Source: JAVBNH01 sp031551635
Lineage (GTDB): Bacteria > Bacillota > Clostridia > Oscillospirales > Acutalibacteraceae
Length of the DNA: 64,000 nt
Reading direction: 5' to 3'
Assembly (NCBI GenBank): GCA_031551635.1
Contig: JAVBNH010000006.1
Location: 23,308 to 87,307 of the forward strand
The notes beneath the pieces were generated by a model, which saw nothing but the letters and a program-made list of their open reading frames with translations, was not told where the DNA came from and ran no database searches. The translations under genes were made by a program, and so were the position numbers. Within the stretch, counting starts at the first letter, position 1; every line of letters begins with the position of its first letter. Positions 1-7,895 of this stretch are shown in pieces.

Positions 1-80
1 AATTTTGCTTTTTTAAGTTTTCGTATATATTGCAATGATTTATGCGTAATAATTTAGCTATTTTGCCGATTTTTTTTAAA

Positions 81-767
81 TCAAACAATCAACTTCGGAC
101 AAAATTTTAAAAAATCAGATGAAACAAGCGAAAAAACAATTCCGCTGTGCTCAAATTTTTCGTATCTCCCTGTTTTTTCAGCATGCACATGACCAAAGAA
201 GCACCGCTTGATTTTATATTCCACAAGTACCTCCATAATTTCCTCACAAATCTGCAAATCACTCACAGGCGGATAATGCAGAAAAACAATCAGCTCACGC
301 TCCAGCTTAAGCCCTTCCTCAATTGAACGCCTGAGCCTTCCGGCTTCGCGGGCAATAACCTTTTCGCTGTTTTCGCTCATATCGTCAAAAAACCAGCCGC
401 GTGAGCCGCAAACAGCGTAATTTTCCACCTCATAAGCATTATTATAAAGAATTTTTATCGAGTCAAAACCGTTTGCGCTTATAAAATCGTTGATTTTTTT
501 CATTGTGACCCACCAATAATCGTGGTTACCTTTGAGAAAAATTTTTTTTCCGGGCAGCGAATGCAAAAAAGCAAAATCCGCCTGAGCCTCCTCGATACGC
601 ATAGCCCATGAGATATCGCCTGGTATAATTACGGTGTCCTTATCGCTCACTACGGCACGCCAATTCTTTTCAAGCCTTGACACATAATCGTCCCAGCCGC
701 GGAAAATATCCATGGGCTTATCCATCATAAGCGACAAATGCGTGTCACCGATTGCAAAAATTGACAT
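81..767 (-). CDS. calcineurin-like metallophosphoesterase
   Basis: A 228-residue cytosolic phosphoesterase of the calcineurin superfamily. The metal-binding motifs are in the usual order: GDTH at residues 7-10, GD at 50-51, GNHD at 80-83, a His near 164 and GHVH at 192-195. Compact forms of this length without a signal peptide are common in Clostridia, and their substrate is usually unknown. The ATG is preceded by GGTGAG and by a promoter at 805-833. The gene stands alone, divergent from the small DUF1540 gene. The superfamily is certain; no substrate can be assigned. Confidence 0.88.
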   Translation of the reverse strand: MSIFAIGDTHLSLMMDKPMDIFRGWDDYVSRLEKNWRAVVSDKDTVIIPGDISWAMRIEEAQADFAFLHSLPGKKIFLKGNHDYWWVTMKKINDFISANGFDSIKILYNNAYEVENYAVCGSRGWFFDDMSENSEKVIAREAGRLRRSIEEGLKLERELIVFLHYPPVSDLQICEEIMEVLVEYKIKRCFFGHVHAEKTGRYEKFEHSGIVFSLVSSDFLKFCPKLIV

Positions 768-804
768 TATCTCACCTTCTTGAATATTTAGTTTGGCACA
801 GCAA

Positions 805-833
805 ATAATAATATCATAGCTACATTAATACAA
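805..833 (-). promoter_or_regulatory. sigma-A-type promoter of the phosphoesterase gene
   Basis: Read on the minus strand, TTGTAT (828-833) and TATTAT (805-810) are separated by 17 bp. They lie about 40 bp upstream of the phosphoesterase ATG. Confidence 0.6.
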
Positions 834-859
834 TCTATAGATGAAAGGTATGAAATAGA

Positions 860-1036
860 ATGAACAGCAAAAAGGAAAATGAAATTCACGGAATCTATTG
901 TGACGCGGCGAACTGCGTCTACAACAAAAACGAGTGTAAGTGCACAGCCGAAAGCGTTGCGATTGGAACAAAAAACGCGTGCTCCACAACGGAGACTTTG
1001 TGCGGCACATTTACGCTTAGTCCTAATGCGGAATAA
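860..1036 (+). CDS. DUF1540 small Cys-rich protein
   Basis: A 58-residue protein, MNSKKENEI... to ...LSPNAE. It carries the Cys pattern of DUF1540: C14, C19, a YN pair, C26, C28, a conserved Ala, then C41 and a terminal TLCGTF. DUF1540 proteins are short, likely metal-binding proteins of unknown function, common in spore-forming Firmicutes. AAAGG lies about 11 bp before the ATG and a hairpin terminator follows the stop. A protein this short is easily missed, but the family pattern is complete. Confidence 0.82.
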   Translation: MNSKKENEIHGIYCDAANCVYNKNECKCTAESVAIGTKNACSTTETLCGTFTLSPNAE

Positions 1037-1060
1037 TTAACAACTATCTATGGCGCACTA

Positions 1061-1089
1061 AAACAGCCGGTGAAACACATCGGCTGTTT
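1061..1089. terminator. hairpin terminator between the DUF1540 gene and thrC
   Basis: The perfect 9-bp stem AAACAGCCG/CGGCTGTTT has an 11-nt loop and lies between two convergent genes. It can serve both strands, although the T-tracts are weak. Confidence 0.65.
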
Positions 1090-1097
1090 AGGTGTGT

Positions 1098-2597
1098 TTA
1101 GTCATTCAAATTCAGTAATCCCAGTACAATTTTGTCCATTTTTTCTTTTTCACATACCTCGTTGAACCTGACTTTTGAGCCCTTCAAAGAGCTTAGCTGC
1201 GAGGGAGCCTTTGTACCGCTCAGTCTTTCGAGATTTTCAAGCATTTCGAAATCATCGGCGTTTTCCTCATTTTCACAAATAGCGCTGAGCACGTCGGCGC
1301 AGAACTTATAGGGCGACGCAGTCGAGGTAATAACAGTCGGGGTTTTGTCGCCGCTCATATTAACATATTGCTCATAAGCGTTTATAGCGACCGCCGTGTG
1401 TGTGTCGCTGAGATATTTTTTATTTGTGAAGGTTTCGCGGATTGTTGTTTTTGTCGTCTCATCATCACAAAACGCCGCGAAAAACTCACTGTCGAGCTGT
1501 TTTTTTACCTTTTCGCTGACTTTATAGCTGCCGTTTTTCGCTAGTGAGTCAAACCAAAAGCATATTTCTTCATCATTTCCGCCGTTCATCAGATATAAGA
1601 GCCGCTCAAGATTGCTTGAAATCAATATATCCATTGAGGGTGAAGCCGTGGCGTAAAATGGACGGTTGCGGTTGTAAACGCCTGTTTTGATAAAATCGGT
1701 GAGGATGTTATTCGCGTTCGACGCGCAAATCAGCTTGTTGACAGGCAGCCCCATCCGCTTTGCGAAATATGCAGCAAGAATATTACCGAAATTGCCGGTG
1801 GGGACATCAAAATTTATTTTGTCGCCTAATTTTATGTCTGTGCTGTTCAGCAAGTCGCAATAAGCGGAAAAATAATATACAATCTGCGGCACAAGCCTTC
1901 CCCAGTTAATCGAGTTCGCGGAGGAAAAACTATAGTTATTTTCGTCAATAAGCTTTTTTATTTTTTCGTCGGTAAATATTTTTTTAACGGCTGTCTGTGC
2001 ATCGTCAAAATTGCCGAAGATGCCGCAAACGCCGACATTGTCACCGCACTGAGTGGTCATCTGGAGCTTTTGCATACTGCTCACGCCTTCGCTCGGGTAA
2101 AAAACAAGGATTTTCGTACCCTCGACATCACTGAAGCCGTCAAGCGCCGCTTTTCCGGTGTCGCCTGAAGTCGCAACGAGGATTATAACCTCTTTTTGCA
2201 GCCCTATTTTTTTCATTGATGCTGTCAACAAATGCGGTAGAATCTGCAAAGCCATATCCTTGAAGGCGCAGGTCGGTCCCCTGAAAAGCTCCAAAATATA
2301 CGCGTTTTCGCTGATTTTTACAAGCGGCACAACCTTTTCATGCGAAAATTTATTTCCTCCGTAGGCTTTTGAAGCGTAGTCCTCCAGCTCCTCAGTGGTG
2401 AAATCCGTCAAAAAGAGTGAGAGTATTTTTACAGCTCGTCCGATATAGTCGAGCTGCGCAAGACTTTTAATAAACTCAGCGTCAACCAATGGTATAGCTT
2501 CAGGCACAAAAAGCCCGCCGTCCTCGGAAATCCCTTGCGAAATCGCCTGAGCGGAGCTGATATGCAAATTTTTATTTCGTGTTGAGGAAAATAACAT
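1098..2597 (-). CDS. thrC: threonine synthase
   Basis: Converts O-phosphohomoserine to threonine with pyridoxal phosphate, the last step of threonine synthesis. The N-terminus has the synthase signature (SSTR...AISQGISEDGGLFVPE). The PLP lysine is in AFKDMALQ near residue 113, and the phosphate-binding SGDTGKAA follows near 144-151. The length of about 499 residues matches the long bacterial form. Two in-frame ATGs are close together. The AGGGG ribosome site abuts the first but is 9 nt from the second (2597), so the second is chosen. The gene has its own promoter. Confidence 0.95.
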   Translation of the reverse strand: MLFSSTRNKNLHISSAQAISQGISEDGGLFVPEAIPLVDAEFIKSLAQLDYIGRAVKILSLFLTDFTTEELEDYASKAYGGNKFSHEKVVPLVKISENAYILELFRGPTCAFKDMALQILPHLLTASMKKIGLQKEVIILVATSGDTGKAALDGFSDVEGTKILVFYPSEGVSSMQKLQMTTQCGDNVGVCGIFGNFDDAQTAVKKIFTDEKIKKLIDENNYSFSSANSINWGRLVPQIVYYFSAYCDLLNSTDIKLGDKINFDVPTGNFGNILAAYFAKRMGLPVNKLICASNANNILTDFIKTGVYNRNRPFYATASPSMDILISSNLERLLYLMNGGNDEEICFWFDSLAKNGSYKVSEKVKKQLDSEFFAAFCDDETTKTTIRETFTNKKYLSDTHTAVAINAYEQYVNMSGDKTPTVITSTASPYKFCADVLSAICENEENADDFEMLENLERLSGTKAPSQLSSLKGSKVRFNEVCEKEKMDKIVLGLLNLND

Positions 2598-2648
2598 GGT
2601 TTCCATCCCCTGTATAAAGATATAGAAAAATCAAAACATTAATTTATT

Positions 2649-2677
2649 ATTATATCAAATATAAATTAAAGTGTCAA
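2649..2677 (-). promoter_or_regulatory. consensus sigma-A promoter of thrC
   Basis: On the minus strand TTGACA (2672-2677), a 17-bp spacer and TATAAT (2649-2654) form a perfect consensus. The start codon follows about 50 bp later, which leaves no room for a T-box leader. Confidence 0.88.
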
Positions 2678-2680
2678 TTG

Positions 2681-3637
2681 TTAAAGATTCTGTTTATTAC
2701 AAAAAAAATTGTGAGCGTTATTATAAAAAATATCCTCAAGCAGACTTTCAGAAAGACCTTTTTCCCACAAAAAGTTATAAACTGAGGGGATTTTGTCGAT
2801 TCCGCTTATATCCTCATGTGGCTTGCAGCCGTCAAAATCGCAGCCGAATGCAAGTATTTTTTCCGCACCTAACTCCAGCGCGTGAAAAATATGCCTGTAT
2901 ATTGCTTCAAACGGCGAAATATTGCCGTCATGAAGAAAATCACTCACAAAATTTATGCCCATCAAGCCTTTTCGCTCAATAAGACATTTTATTTGACTGT
3001 CATTGAGATTCCTGCGTTTTCCGTATTCGTTATCAGTCAGGTCGCAATTGGAATGGCTCGCAATGAAAGGTTTTTCGGTAAAATCCGCAACATTCCAAAA
3101 GCTTTTTCGGGAAATATGAGAAATATCTATAATCATGCCGAGTTTTTCCATTTCTCGCACAACAGTTTTTCCGAAATCCGTCAGGCCGCAGTCGTCCTTT
3201 GCCCACGCGCCTGAGGCAATTTCGTTCCGGTCGTTCCATGTAAGGGTCACAAGCTTTACACCGCAGTCATGCAGGTGCCAGAGCCCTTCAAGCGTGCCGC
3301 CCGTCGCAGCCGCACCTTCAAGCGCTAAAATCGCTTGAGTTTTATTTTTTCTTTTATTACTGTGCGTACAAAAGTCGCTGATATAAGCAGCGTTTAACTC
3401 CATTTCGGCATTATAAAAAGACACTAGCCTGTCAAAATAGTTGACAGCCGCCTGCCCCCTGAGGGTGTCGTCAATAAAAATCGCAAAAACCTGCGCATAT
3501 TCCTCAAAGCAGGATGCTTTTTCAAGCGATATGTGCAGATTATTACGCCTCAAGCCTTGCCTGGTCTTTTCCGCCTCTGTCAAGGTGTCGCAGTGCAGGT
3601 CAAAAAATTTTAGCTTTTTCCCGTCTTTAAAATCCAT
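2681..3637 (-). CDS. membrane dipeptidase-type peptidase (M19 family)
   Basis: A 318-residue zinc dipeptidase of the renal dipeptidase family, which hydrolyses dipeptides. Family marks are FFDLHCDTL at the N-terminus (first metal ligands), the central LVTLTWN, ISHIS, IASHSNCD (His ligand) and the late AFGCDFDGC. There is no signal peptide, so it is probably cytosolic, as in many Clostridia. An AGG lies 5 nt before the ATG. It sits 31 bp downstream of yraN and may be the last gene of the rimP-nusA-infB transcript. The thrC promoter begins right after its stop. Confidence 0.9.
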   Translation of the reverse strand: MDFKDGKKLKFFDLHCDTLTEAEKTRQGLRRNNLHISLEKASCFEEYAQVFAIFIDDTLRGQAAVNYFDRLVSFYNAEMELNAAYISDFCTHSNKRKNKTQAILALEGAAATGGTLEGLWHLHDCGVKLVTLTWNDRNEIASGAWAKDDCGLTDFGKTVVREMEKLGMIIDISHISRKSFWNVADFTEKPFIASHSNCDLTDNEYGKRRNLNDSQIKCLIERKGLMGINFVSDFLHDGNISPFEAIYRHIFHALELGAEKILAFGCDFDGCKPHEDISGIDKIPSVYNFLWEKGLSESLLEDIFYNNAHNFFCNKQNL

Positions 3638-3668
3638 TTTTACCTGCTTTCAATGCTTCTCAGTGACA

Positions 3669-4049
3669 TCAAAAAGCATTTGCAATATGATTTATTCGGA
3701 AGTCGTCACCGCTTATTTTATGCTCGCTGCGCTCAAATATTACTTCAATTATATCAAATTGCGGCTCGGCGATAATTTTATTCGCTGTTATAAACGCCGC
3801 CGCCGCGGTTTTTACCCTCTCGGACTTCGAGCGGTCAACAGCCTCGGCAGGCGAAAAAAGAGTTTCGCCGGTTCGGGATTTTACTTCAACAAAAATATAA
3901 TTGCCGTCCTTGCAAGCGACAATATCAATCTCACCGCCGCGAACAGAGTAATTCGCAGCAATTATTTCATAACCTTTATCTCTGAGCGCGCGTGAAGCCA
4001 AAACCTCGCCCAAAAGCCCGACCCTTCTGCTCTCTTCCATTCTTCTCAA
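3669..4049 (-). CDS. yraN: UPF0102 YraN-like endonuclease-fold protein
   Basis: A 126-residue member of UPF0102, a restriction-endonuclease-like fold related to Holliday-junction resolvases. The family pattern GEVLASRAL...GYEIIAANYSVRGGEIDIVA...FVEVKSR is complete, including the E-I-D and E-V-K nuclease residues. The start overlaps the end of rnhB by 4 bp, and the rnhB-yraN neighbourhood is widespread. Its physiological role is unproven. The track of conserved sequence begins near an alternative ATG at 4040. Confidence 0.9.
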   Translation of the reverse strand: MRRMEESRRVGLLGEVLASRALRDKGYEIIAANYSVRGGEIDIVACKDGNYIFVEVKSRTGETLFSPAEAVDRSKSERVKTAAAAFITANKIIAEPQFDIIEVIFERSEHKISGDDFRINHIANAF

Positions 4050-4678
4050 CCGTTCATTTTCATGTTATCTTTATCGTTTAATATTTTTCTCAGAAATAAA
4101 CTCCTATGCTCGTCAATAGCACCGAACTTTTTAATCGCGGCTACATGCGCGGCTGTGGCATAACCCTTATGTTTTTCAAAGCCGTAATCGGGGTATCGCA
4201 GAGCAAGCTCACCCATAACCCTGTCACGGCTAACCTTTGCGAGAATCGAAGCTGCAGCTATTGAGACGCATTGACCGTCACCCTTGATGATTGCTTCCTC
4301 GGGAAAAGGTGAACCCGGCTTTTTATTACCGTCAATCAAAATGTAATCGGGTTTCACGCTCATATTATCAATAGCCCTTCTCATCGCGAGAAATGTCGCG
4401 TTTAGAATATTAAAAGCATCAATTTCTCTGACCTCGGCAAAACCAATACCATAGCTTACAGCGTTTAGCGTTATGTAATCAAAAAGACTCTCTCGCTTTT
4501 TTTCGCTGAGCTTTTTTGAATCATTTATGTCACGGTAATCAAAATCATCAGGAAGAATCACGGATGCGGCATAAACAGGTCCAACCAGCGGACCTCTGCC
4601 GGCCTCGTCAACTCCGCAAATATACCTGAAGCCCTGAGTTCTCAGTTCATTCTCACGCGCAAAATCCATCAATACCAC
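4046..4678 (-). CDS. rnhB: ribonuclease HII
   Basis: Removes RNA from RNA-DNA hybrids and misincorporated ribonucleotides from DNA. The N-terminal CGVDEAGRGPLVGPV carries the catalytic Asp-Glu pair (about D24, E25). DSKKLSEKKR and ILIDGN carry further active-site residues, and the C-terminal HKGYATAAHVAAI is typical. The 210-residue length is usual. The gene overlaps both neighbours (10 bp with ribF, 4 bp with yraN), so translation is probably coupled. Confidence 0.96.
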   Translation of the reverse strand: MVLMDFARENELRTQGFRYICGVDEAGRGPLVGPVYAASVILPDDFDYRDINDSKKLSEKKRESLFDYITLNAVSYGIGFAEVREIDAFNILNATFLAMRRAIDNMSVKPDYILIDGNKKPGSPFPEEAIIKGDGQCVSIAAASILAKVSRDRVMGELALRYPDYGFEKHKGYATAAHVAAIKKFGAIDEHRSLFLRKILNDKDNMKMNG

Positions 4679-5580
4679 ATTTCCTTATATTTTTCCGCGA
4701 TTTTTTCACTTGAAAGCGCATCTGCTGCAATCTGCTTTTTTAACTCCTCAAACGAAACAAATTTTACCTCAGGGCGCAGATACTCAACCAGTCGCACCTC
4801 AACATTCTGAGAGTATAAGTCGCCCGAAAAACCGAGAAGGCAGGTTTCGCTCCTCACTGAATTAGTGCCGACAGTCGGGCGCAGACCTATATTAGTCACT
4901 GAAACATACCATTTTCCATAGGCAAATGCTCGCGAGGCGTAAACCCCATATTTTGGCACCATAAAGCCTTCGGGGAAAAACTGGTTAATCGTAGGCGCGC
5001 CCAGCAGCCGCCCTCTTTTATCGCCGCTGACAACTGTAAAATCATATGAAAATTCCCGCCCTAACATACGGTTCGCGAGAGTGATTTCGCCGTTTTTCAT
5101 CGCGTTTCTAATATTCGTTGAGGAAACATTAATATTGTCAAGCTTTACTTCCTCAGCGACAAAAAGCTCGATACCAACTTCGTCACACAGCTCTCGAAGC
5201 TTTTCAGTATCACCGCTTCTGTTTTTTCCGAATTTGTAATTATATCCGACTGAAATAAAAGCCGCATTCAGCTCATTCAGCAGTATTTCCTTAAAGAAAT
5301 CGCGGTAATCCATATCCTTTGCAAGTACAAAATTTAAAGTGTACAGCTTCACACCGATTTCTTCAAAAAGCCGCTCGCGGATTGCTCCCTCGCAAAGCAG
5401 CTCGGGTACAGGTTTTCCAAGCATTTTCAGTGGGTGAGGCTCAAAAACAACCGCAAGCGGCATAAGCCCCGCGCAAAGTTTTTCAGCTGCCGCTCTCAAA
5501 ACCCTGCGGTGTCCCAAGTGCACACCGTCAAAGTTTCCCAGAGCAACAGCTGTTTTTTTATTTTCATTATTATTTTCCAT
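4669..5580 (-). CDS. ribF: bifunctional riboflavin kinase/FAD synthetase
   Basis: Makes FMN from riboflavin and then FAD. The N-terminal FAD synthetase domain has the nucleotidyltransferase motif GNFDGVHLGH and EPHP. The C-terminal flavokinase domain, from about residue 180, has the RGRLLGAPTIN loop and ends in YLRPEVKFVSFEELKKQI. About 303 residues is the usual length. I place the start at the ATG 12 bp after the truB stop; an upstream in-frame TTG is possible and no strong ribosome site decides it. The truB-ribF order is conserved in Firmicutes. Confidence 0.95.
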   Translation of the reverse strand: MENNNENKKTAVALGNFDGVHLGHRRVLRAAAEKLCAGLMPLAVVFEPHPLKMLGKPVPELLCEGAIRERLFEEIGVKLYTLNFVLAKDMDYRDFFKEILLNELNAAFISVGYNYKFGKNRSGDTEKLRELCDEVGIELFVAEEVKLDNINVSSTNIRNAMKNGEITLANRMLGREFSYDFTVVSGDKRGRLLGAPTINQFFPEGFMVPKYGVYASRAFAYGKWYVSVTNIGLRPTVGTNSVRSETCLLGFSGDLYSQNVEVRLVEYLRPEVKFVSFEELKKQIAADALSSEKIAEKYKEMWY

Positions 5581-5591
5581 AACTGTCAATT

Positions 5592-6482
5592 TTAGCTGTT
5601 CAGAATTCGTATCGGTCTCAAATCTTCAGAGACTTTTTTGTTGATTTCACCGAGCCCGAGAAATCGGTCATCTTGCGAAAAAACCCTGTAAATCCCGTCT
5701 TTAAAAACCGACGGCAGCCTTTTCGTGTCAAGCTCTCCGCCGTTTTGGAAGCGTATGCTCTGAGCGGAGGTTACCGCTATTTTTTTATATGGCGAAAAAA
5801 CCTTTTCAACCGGAATAATAAAATCCTCCGTGAGTCCTTCGCTGAAAGCGGTTCTTATTTCATCGGCGGTTAAGGAATTTTCAAGCGAAAAACCGTTTGA
5901 TTTTGTGCGTATAAGAGCCGTCATGACCGCGCCGCAGCCCAGACTTTCGCCTATGTCGCCAATGAGAGAGCGAATATAAGTACCTTTTGAGCATTCGACA
6001 TGAATTTCAGCCATATTATTCTCAAACGACATAAGCTCAAGGCTCTTTATCTCGACTTCCCTCTCCTCACGCTCAACTTCAATACCCTGACGCGCAAGCT
6101 CATAGAGCCGGACACCGTCCTTGTGAATCGCCGAAAACATCGGCGGAACCTGTTTTATAATACCTCGATAAGCTTTAAGACACTCTTTTAATTCTTCCCG
6201 AGAAACAACAGGCTGCCTTTCAGATAAAACCCTACCGGTAATGTCAAGGGTATCAGTTGTAATTCCGAATTTCAACCGCGCTGTATAAGCCTTGTCGTCA
6301 AAGGGCAGCAGGGAAATAAATCTTGCAGCCTGTCCGAGCGCCAGCGGCAAAACTCCGGTCGCAATGGGGTCAAGTGTACCTGTGTGTCCGATCTTTTTTA
6401 CGCCTAAAATCCTGCGGATTTCGGCAATCGCACCGAAGGAGCTGACATCTATATGCTTATTAAGACAAATAAATCCTGTCAT
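5592..6482 (-). CDS. truB: tRNA pseudouridine(55) synthase
   Basis: Forms pseudouridine 55 in the T-loop of tRNAs. The KIGHTGTLDPIATGVLPL motif contains the catalytic Asp (D38). YTARLKFGITTDTLDITG and KGTYIRSLIGDIGE are further family blocks. At 296 residues it is standard. It overlaps nrnA by 4 bp and lies in the infB-rbfA-nrnA-truB-ribF run typical of Gram-positives. Confidence 0.96.
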   Translation of the reverse strand: MTGFICLNKHIDVSSFGAIAEIRRILGVKKIGHTGTLDPIATGVLPLALGQAARFISLLPFDDKAYTARLKFGITTDTLDITGRVLSERQPVVSREELKECLKAYRGIIKQVPPMFSAIHKDGVRLYELARQGIEVEREEREVEIKSLELMSFENNMAEIHVECSKGTYIRSLIGDIGESLGCGAVMTALIRTKSNGFSLENSLTADEIRTAFSEGLTEDFIIPVEKVFSPYKKIAVTSAQSIRFQNGGELDTKRLPSVFKDGIYRVFSQDDRFLGLGEINKKVSEDLRPIRILNS

Positions 6483-7450
6483 ACTTTTTTTTCAAGTTCC
6501 TCGCCGATAAAACGAATCAATGTCTCATAAACCTCGTCAATCGGGCAGTCCAGCGAGCAGCCCGCGGCTCTCCTGTGTCCTCCGCCGCCCATTTTCGCGC
6601 ATATATCCGCTGCGTTCGCTGGCGCGTTTGTTCTCACAGAAATTTTATAGGTCTTGCCGTCCTTGCACTCTTTTATTGTTGCGCCGACATAAACACCTTC
6701 AATTTGCCGTGGAATAGCGGTTATCGGGTGAGTTTCACTCTCGTCCGAGCCGCTCTCCTCATACATTTTCTGAGTAATCATAATAATGGCGCATTTGCCG
6801 TCAAAATAGGTCTGCATTGACGACATCGCAAGCGTTTCAAGTGCCGTATAAGTCTTTGTCCGCGTTTCAAAGGTCAGTTTATTGATGACGGAGATATTAA
6901 TCCCCACATCAACCATATCCGCCGCCATCCTGAGGCTTCTTGAGGTGGTATTGGCGTATCTGAAGCAGCCTGTATCGGTTGTGATTCCGACATAAATACT
7001 CCTCGCGATAATTTCGTCCGGCGGTACTTTCATCTCATTTATTATCAGCAGAACGGTCTCAGTGCAAGCCGCCGCTTCAGGCTCAGCCTCAAGGCAGGTA
7101 TAGCTTGCCTCCAGACAGTTTGAGCTGTGGTGGTCAATGCATAAATCAATCCGGCTTCGGTAAAGATTCCGGTATTCCTCATCTCCCAGCAGGGTTATAT
7201 CCGCAATGTCAACAGCTACAATAAAATCTTCCTTGAATTCCTGTACCTCAACACCGTCCGGAATAAAATCAAAAATGTGGGGTATTTTATCCGCGCACTC
7301 AACCCTTGCTTTTTTGCCGAGGATATGTAGCGCGCGGCAAAGAGCATAACCGCACCCTAGCGTATCGCCATCCGGGTTGCTATGAGTAAGAATCAGAATA
7401 TTATTTTGCGACAATAAAATTTCCGCGGCTTTTTTAACGTCTACCCTCAT
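6479..7450 (-). CDS. nrnA: bifunctional oligoribonuclease/PAP phosphatase
   Basis: A DHH/DHHA1 phosphoesterase that degrades 2-5-mer RNA and pAp. The DHH domain shows HSNPDGDTLGCGYAL, FIVAVDIAD and CIDHHSSN; the DHHA1 domain ends with the GGGGHRRAAG substrate loop. Its 323 residues match NrnA. It lies between rbfA and truB, the usual genomic place of this gene in Firmicutes. Confidence 0.94.
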   Translation of the reverse strand: MRVDVKKAAEILLSQNNILILTHSNPDGDTLGCGYALCRALHILGKKARVECADKIPHIFDFIPDGVEVQEFKEDFIVAVDIADITLLGDEEYRNLYRSRIDLCIDHHSSNCLEASYTCLEAEPEAAACTETVLLIINEMKVPPDEIIARSIYVGITTDTGCFRYANTTSRSLRMAADMVDVGINISVINKLTFETRTKTYTALETLAMSSMQTYFDGKCAIIMITQKMYEESGSDESETHPITAIPRQIEGVYVGATIKECKDGKTYKISVRTNAPANAADICAKMGGGGHRRAAGCSLDCPIDEVYETLIRFIGEELEKKV

Positions 7451-7499
7451 CAGCCATATACCCCTTTTCTAAAAAATAACACCTTTGCTCAATCCTGCT

Positions 7500-7844
7500 T
7501 TATTTTTCCAGCTTTTTAAACAGCTCAATGCTTCTCTCCACCGAATCATCAGAGATAAATTTAATCTCAGGAGCTTTTCTCAGTTTCAGCCGTGACGACA
7601 GCTCTCTCTTAAAAAGCCCTGATGCACCTGTAAGCACCTTCACGGCGTTTCCGGCATCCTCAATCCCCTTCAAGGAGCTTATATAAACCTTGGCAAAGGA
7701 GAGGTCGCCGGTTATTTCGATTCTGACAACAGTAAGCATATTTTCATGAAGCCTCGGGTCTTTCAGCTCCCGGACAATAGCGGAAATTTCTCTTTTTATA
7801 TCCTCCGCGGTTCTGTTGCTTTTAAACTGAGGCAATTCTATCAC
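7500..7844 (-). CDS. rbfA: 30S ribosome-binding factor A
   Basis: A 114-residue KH-fold protein needed for late 16S rRNA and 30S maturation. Recognised by R(T/V)AEDIKREISAIVRELKDPR, the LTVVRIEITGDLSFAKVYIS block and LRKAPEIKFISDDS. It sits directly downstream of infB, as in most bacteria. Confidence 0.95.
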   Translation of the reverse strand: MIELPQFKSNRTAEDIKREISAIVRELKDPRLHENMLTVVRIEITGDLSFAKVYISSLKGIEDAGNAVKVLTGASGLFKRELSSRLKLRKAPEIKFISDDSVERSIELFKKLEK

Positions 7845-7895
7845 AAATCCTTCTATTTATTTCTTTAACCAATATATTAATTGAAAAATATTTTT

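Noticed and set aside
2598..2680. T-box or riboswitch ahead of thrC
   Set aside because: The consensus promoter leaves a leader of only about 45 nt, too short for such an RNA.
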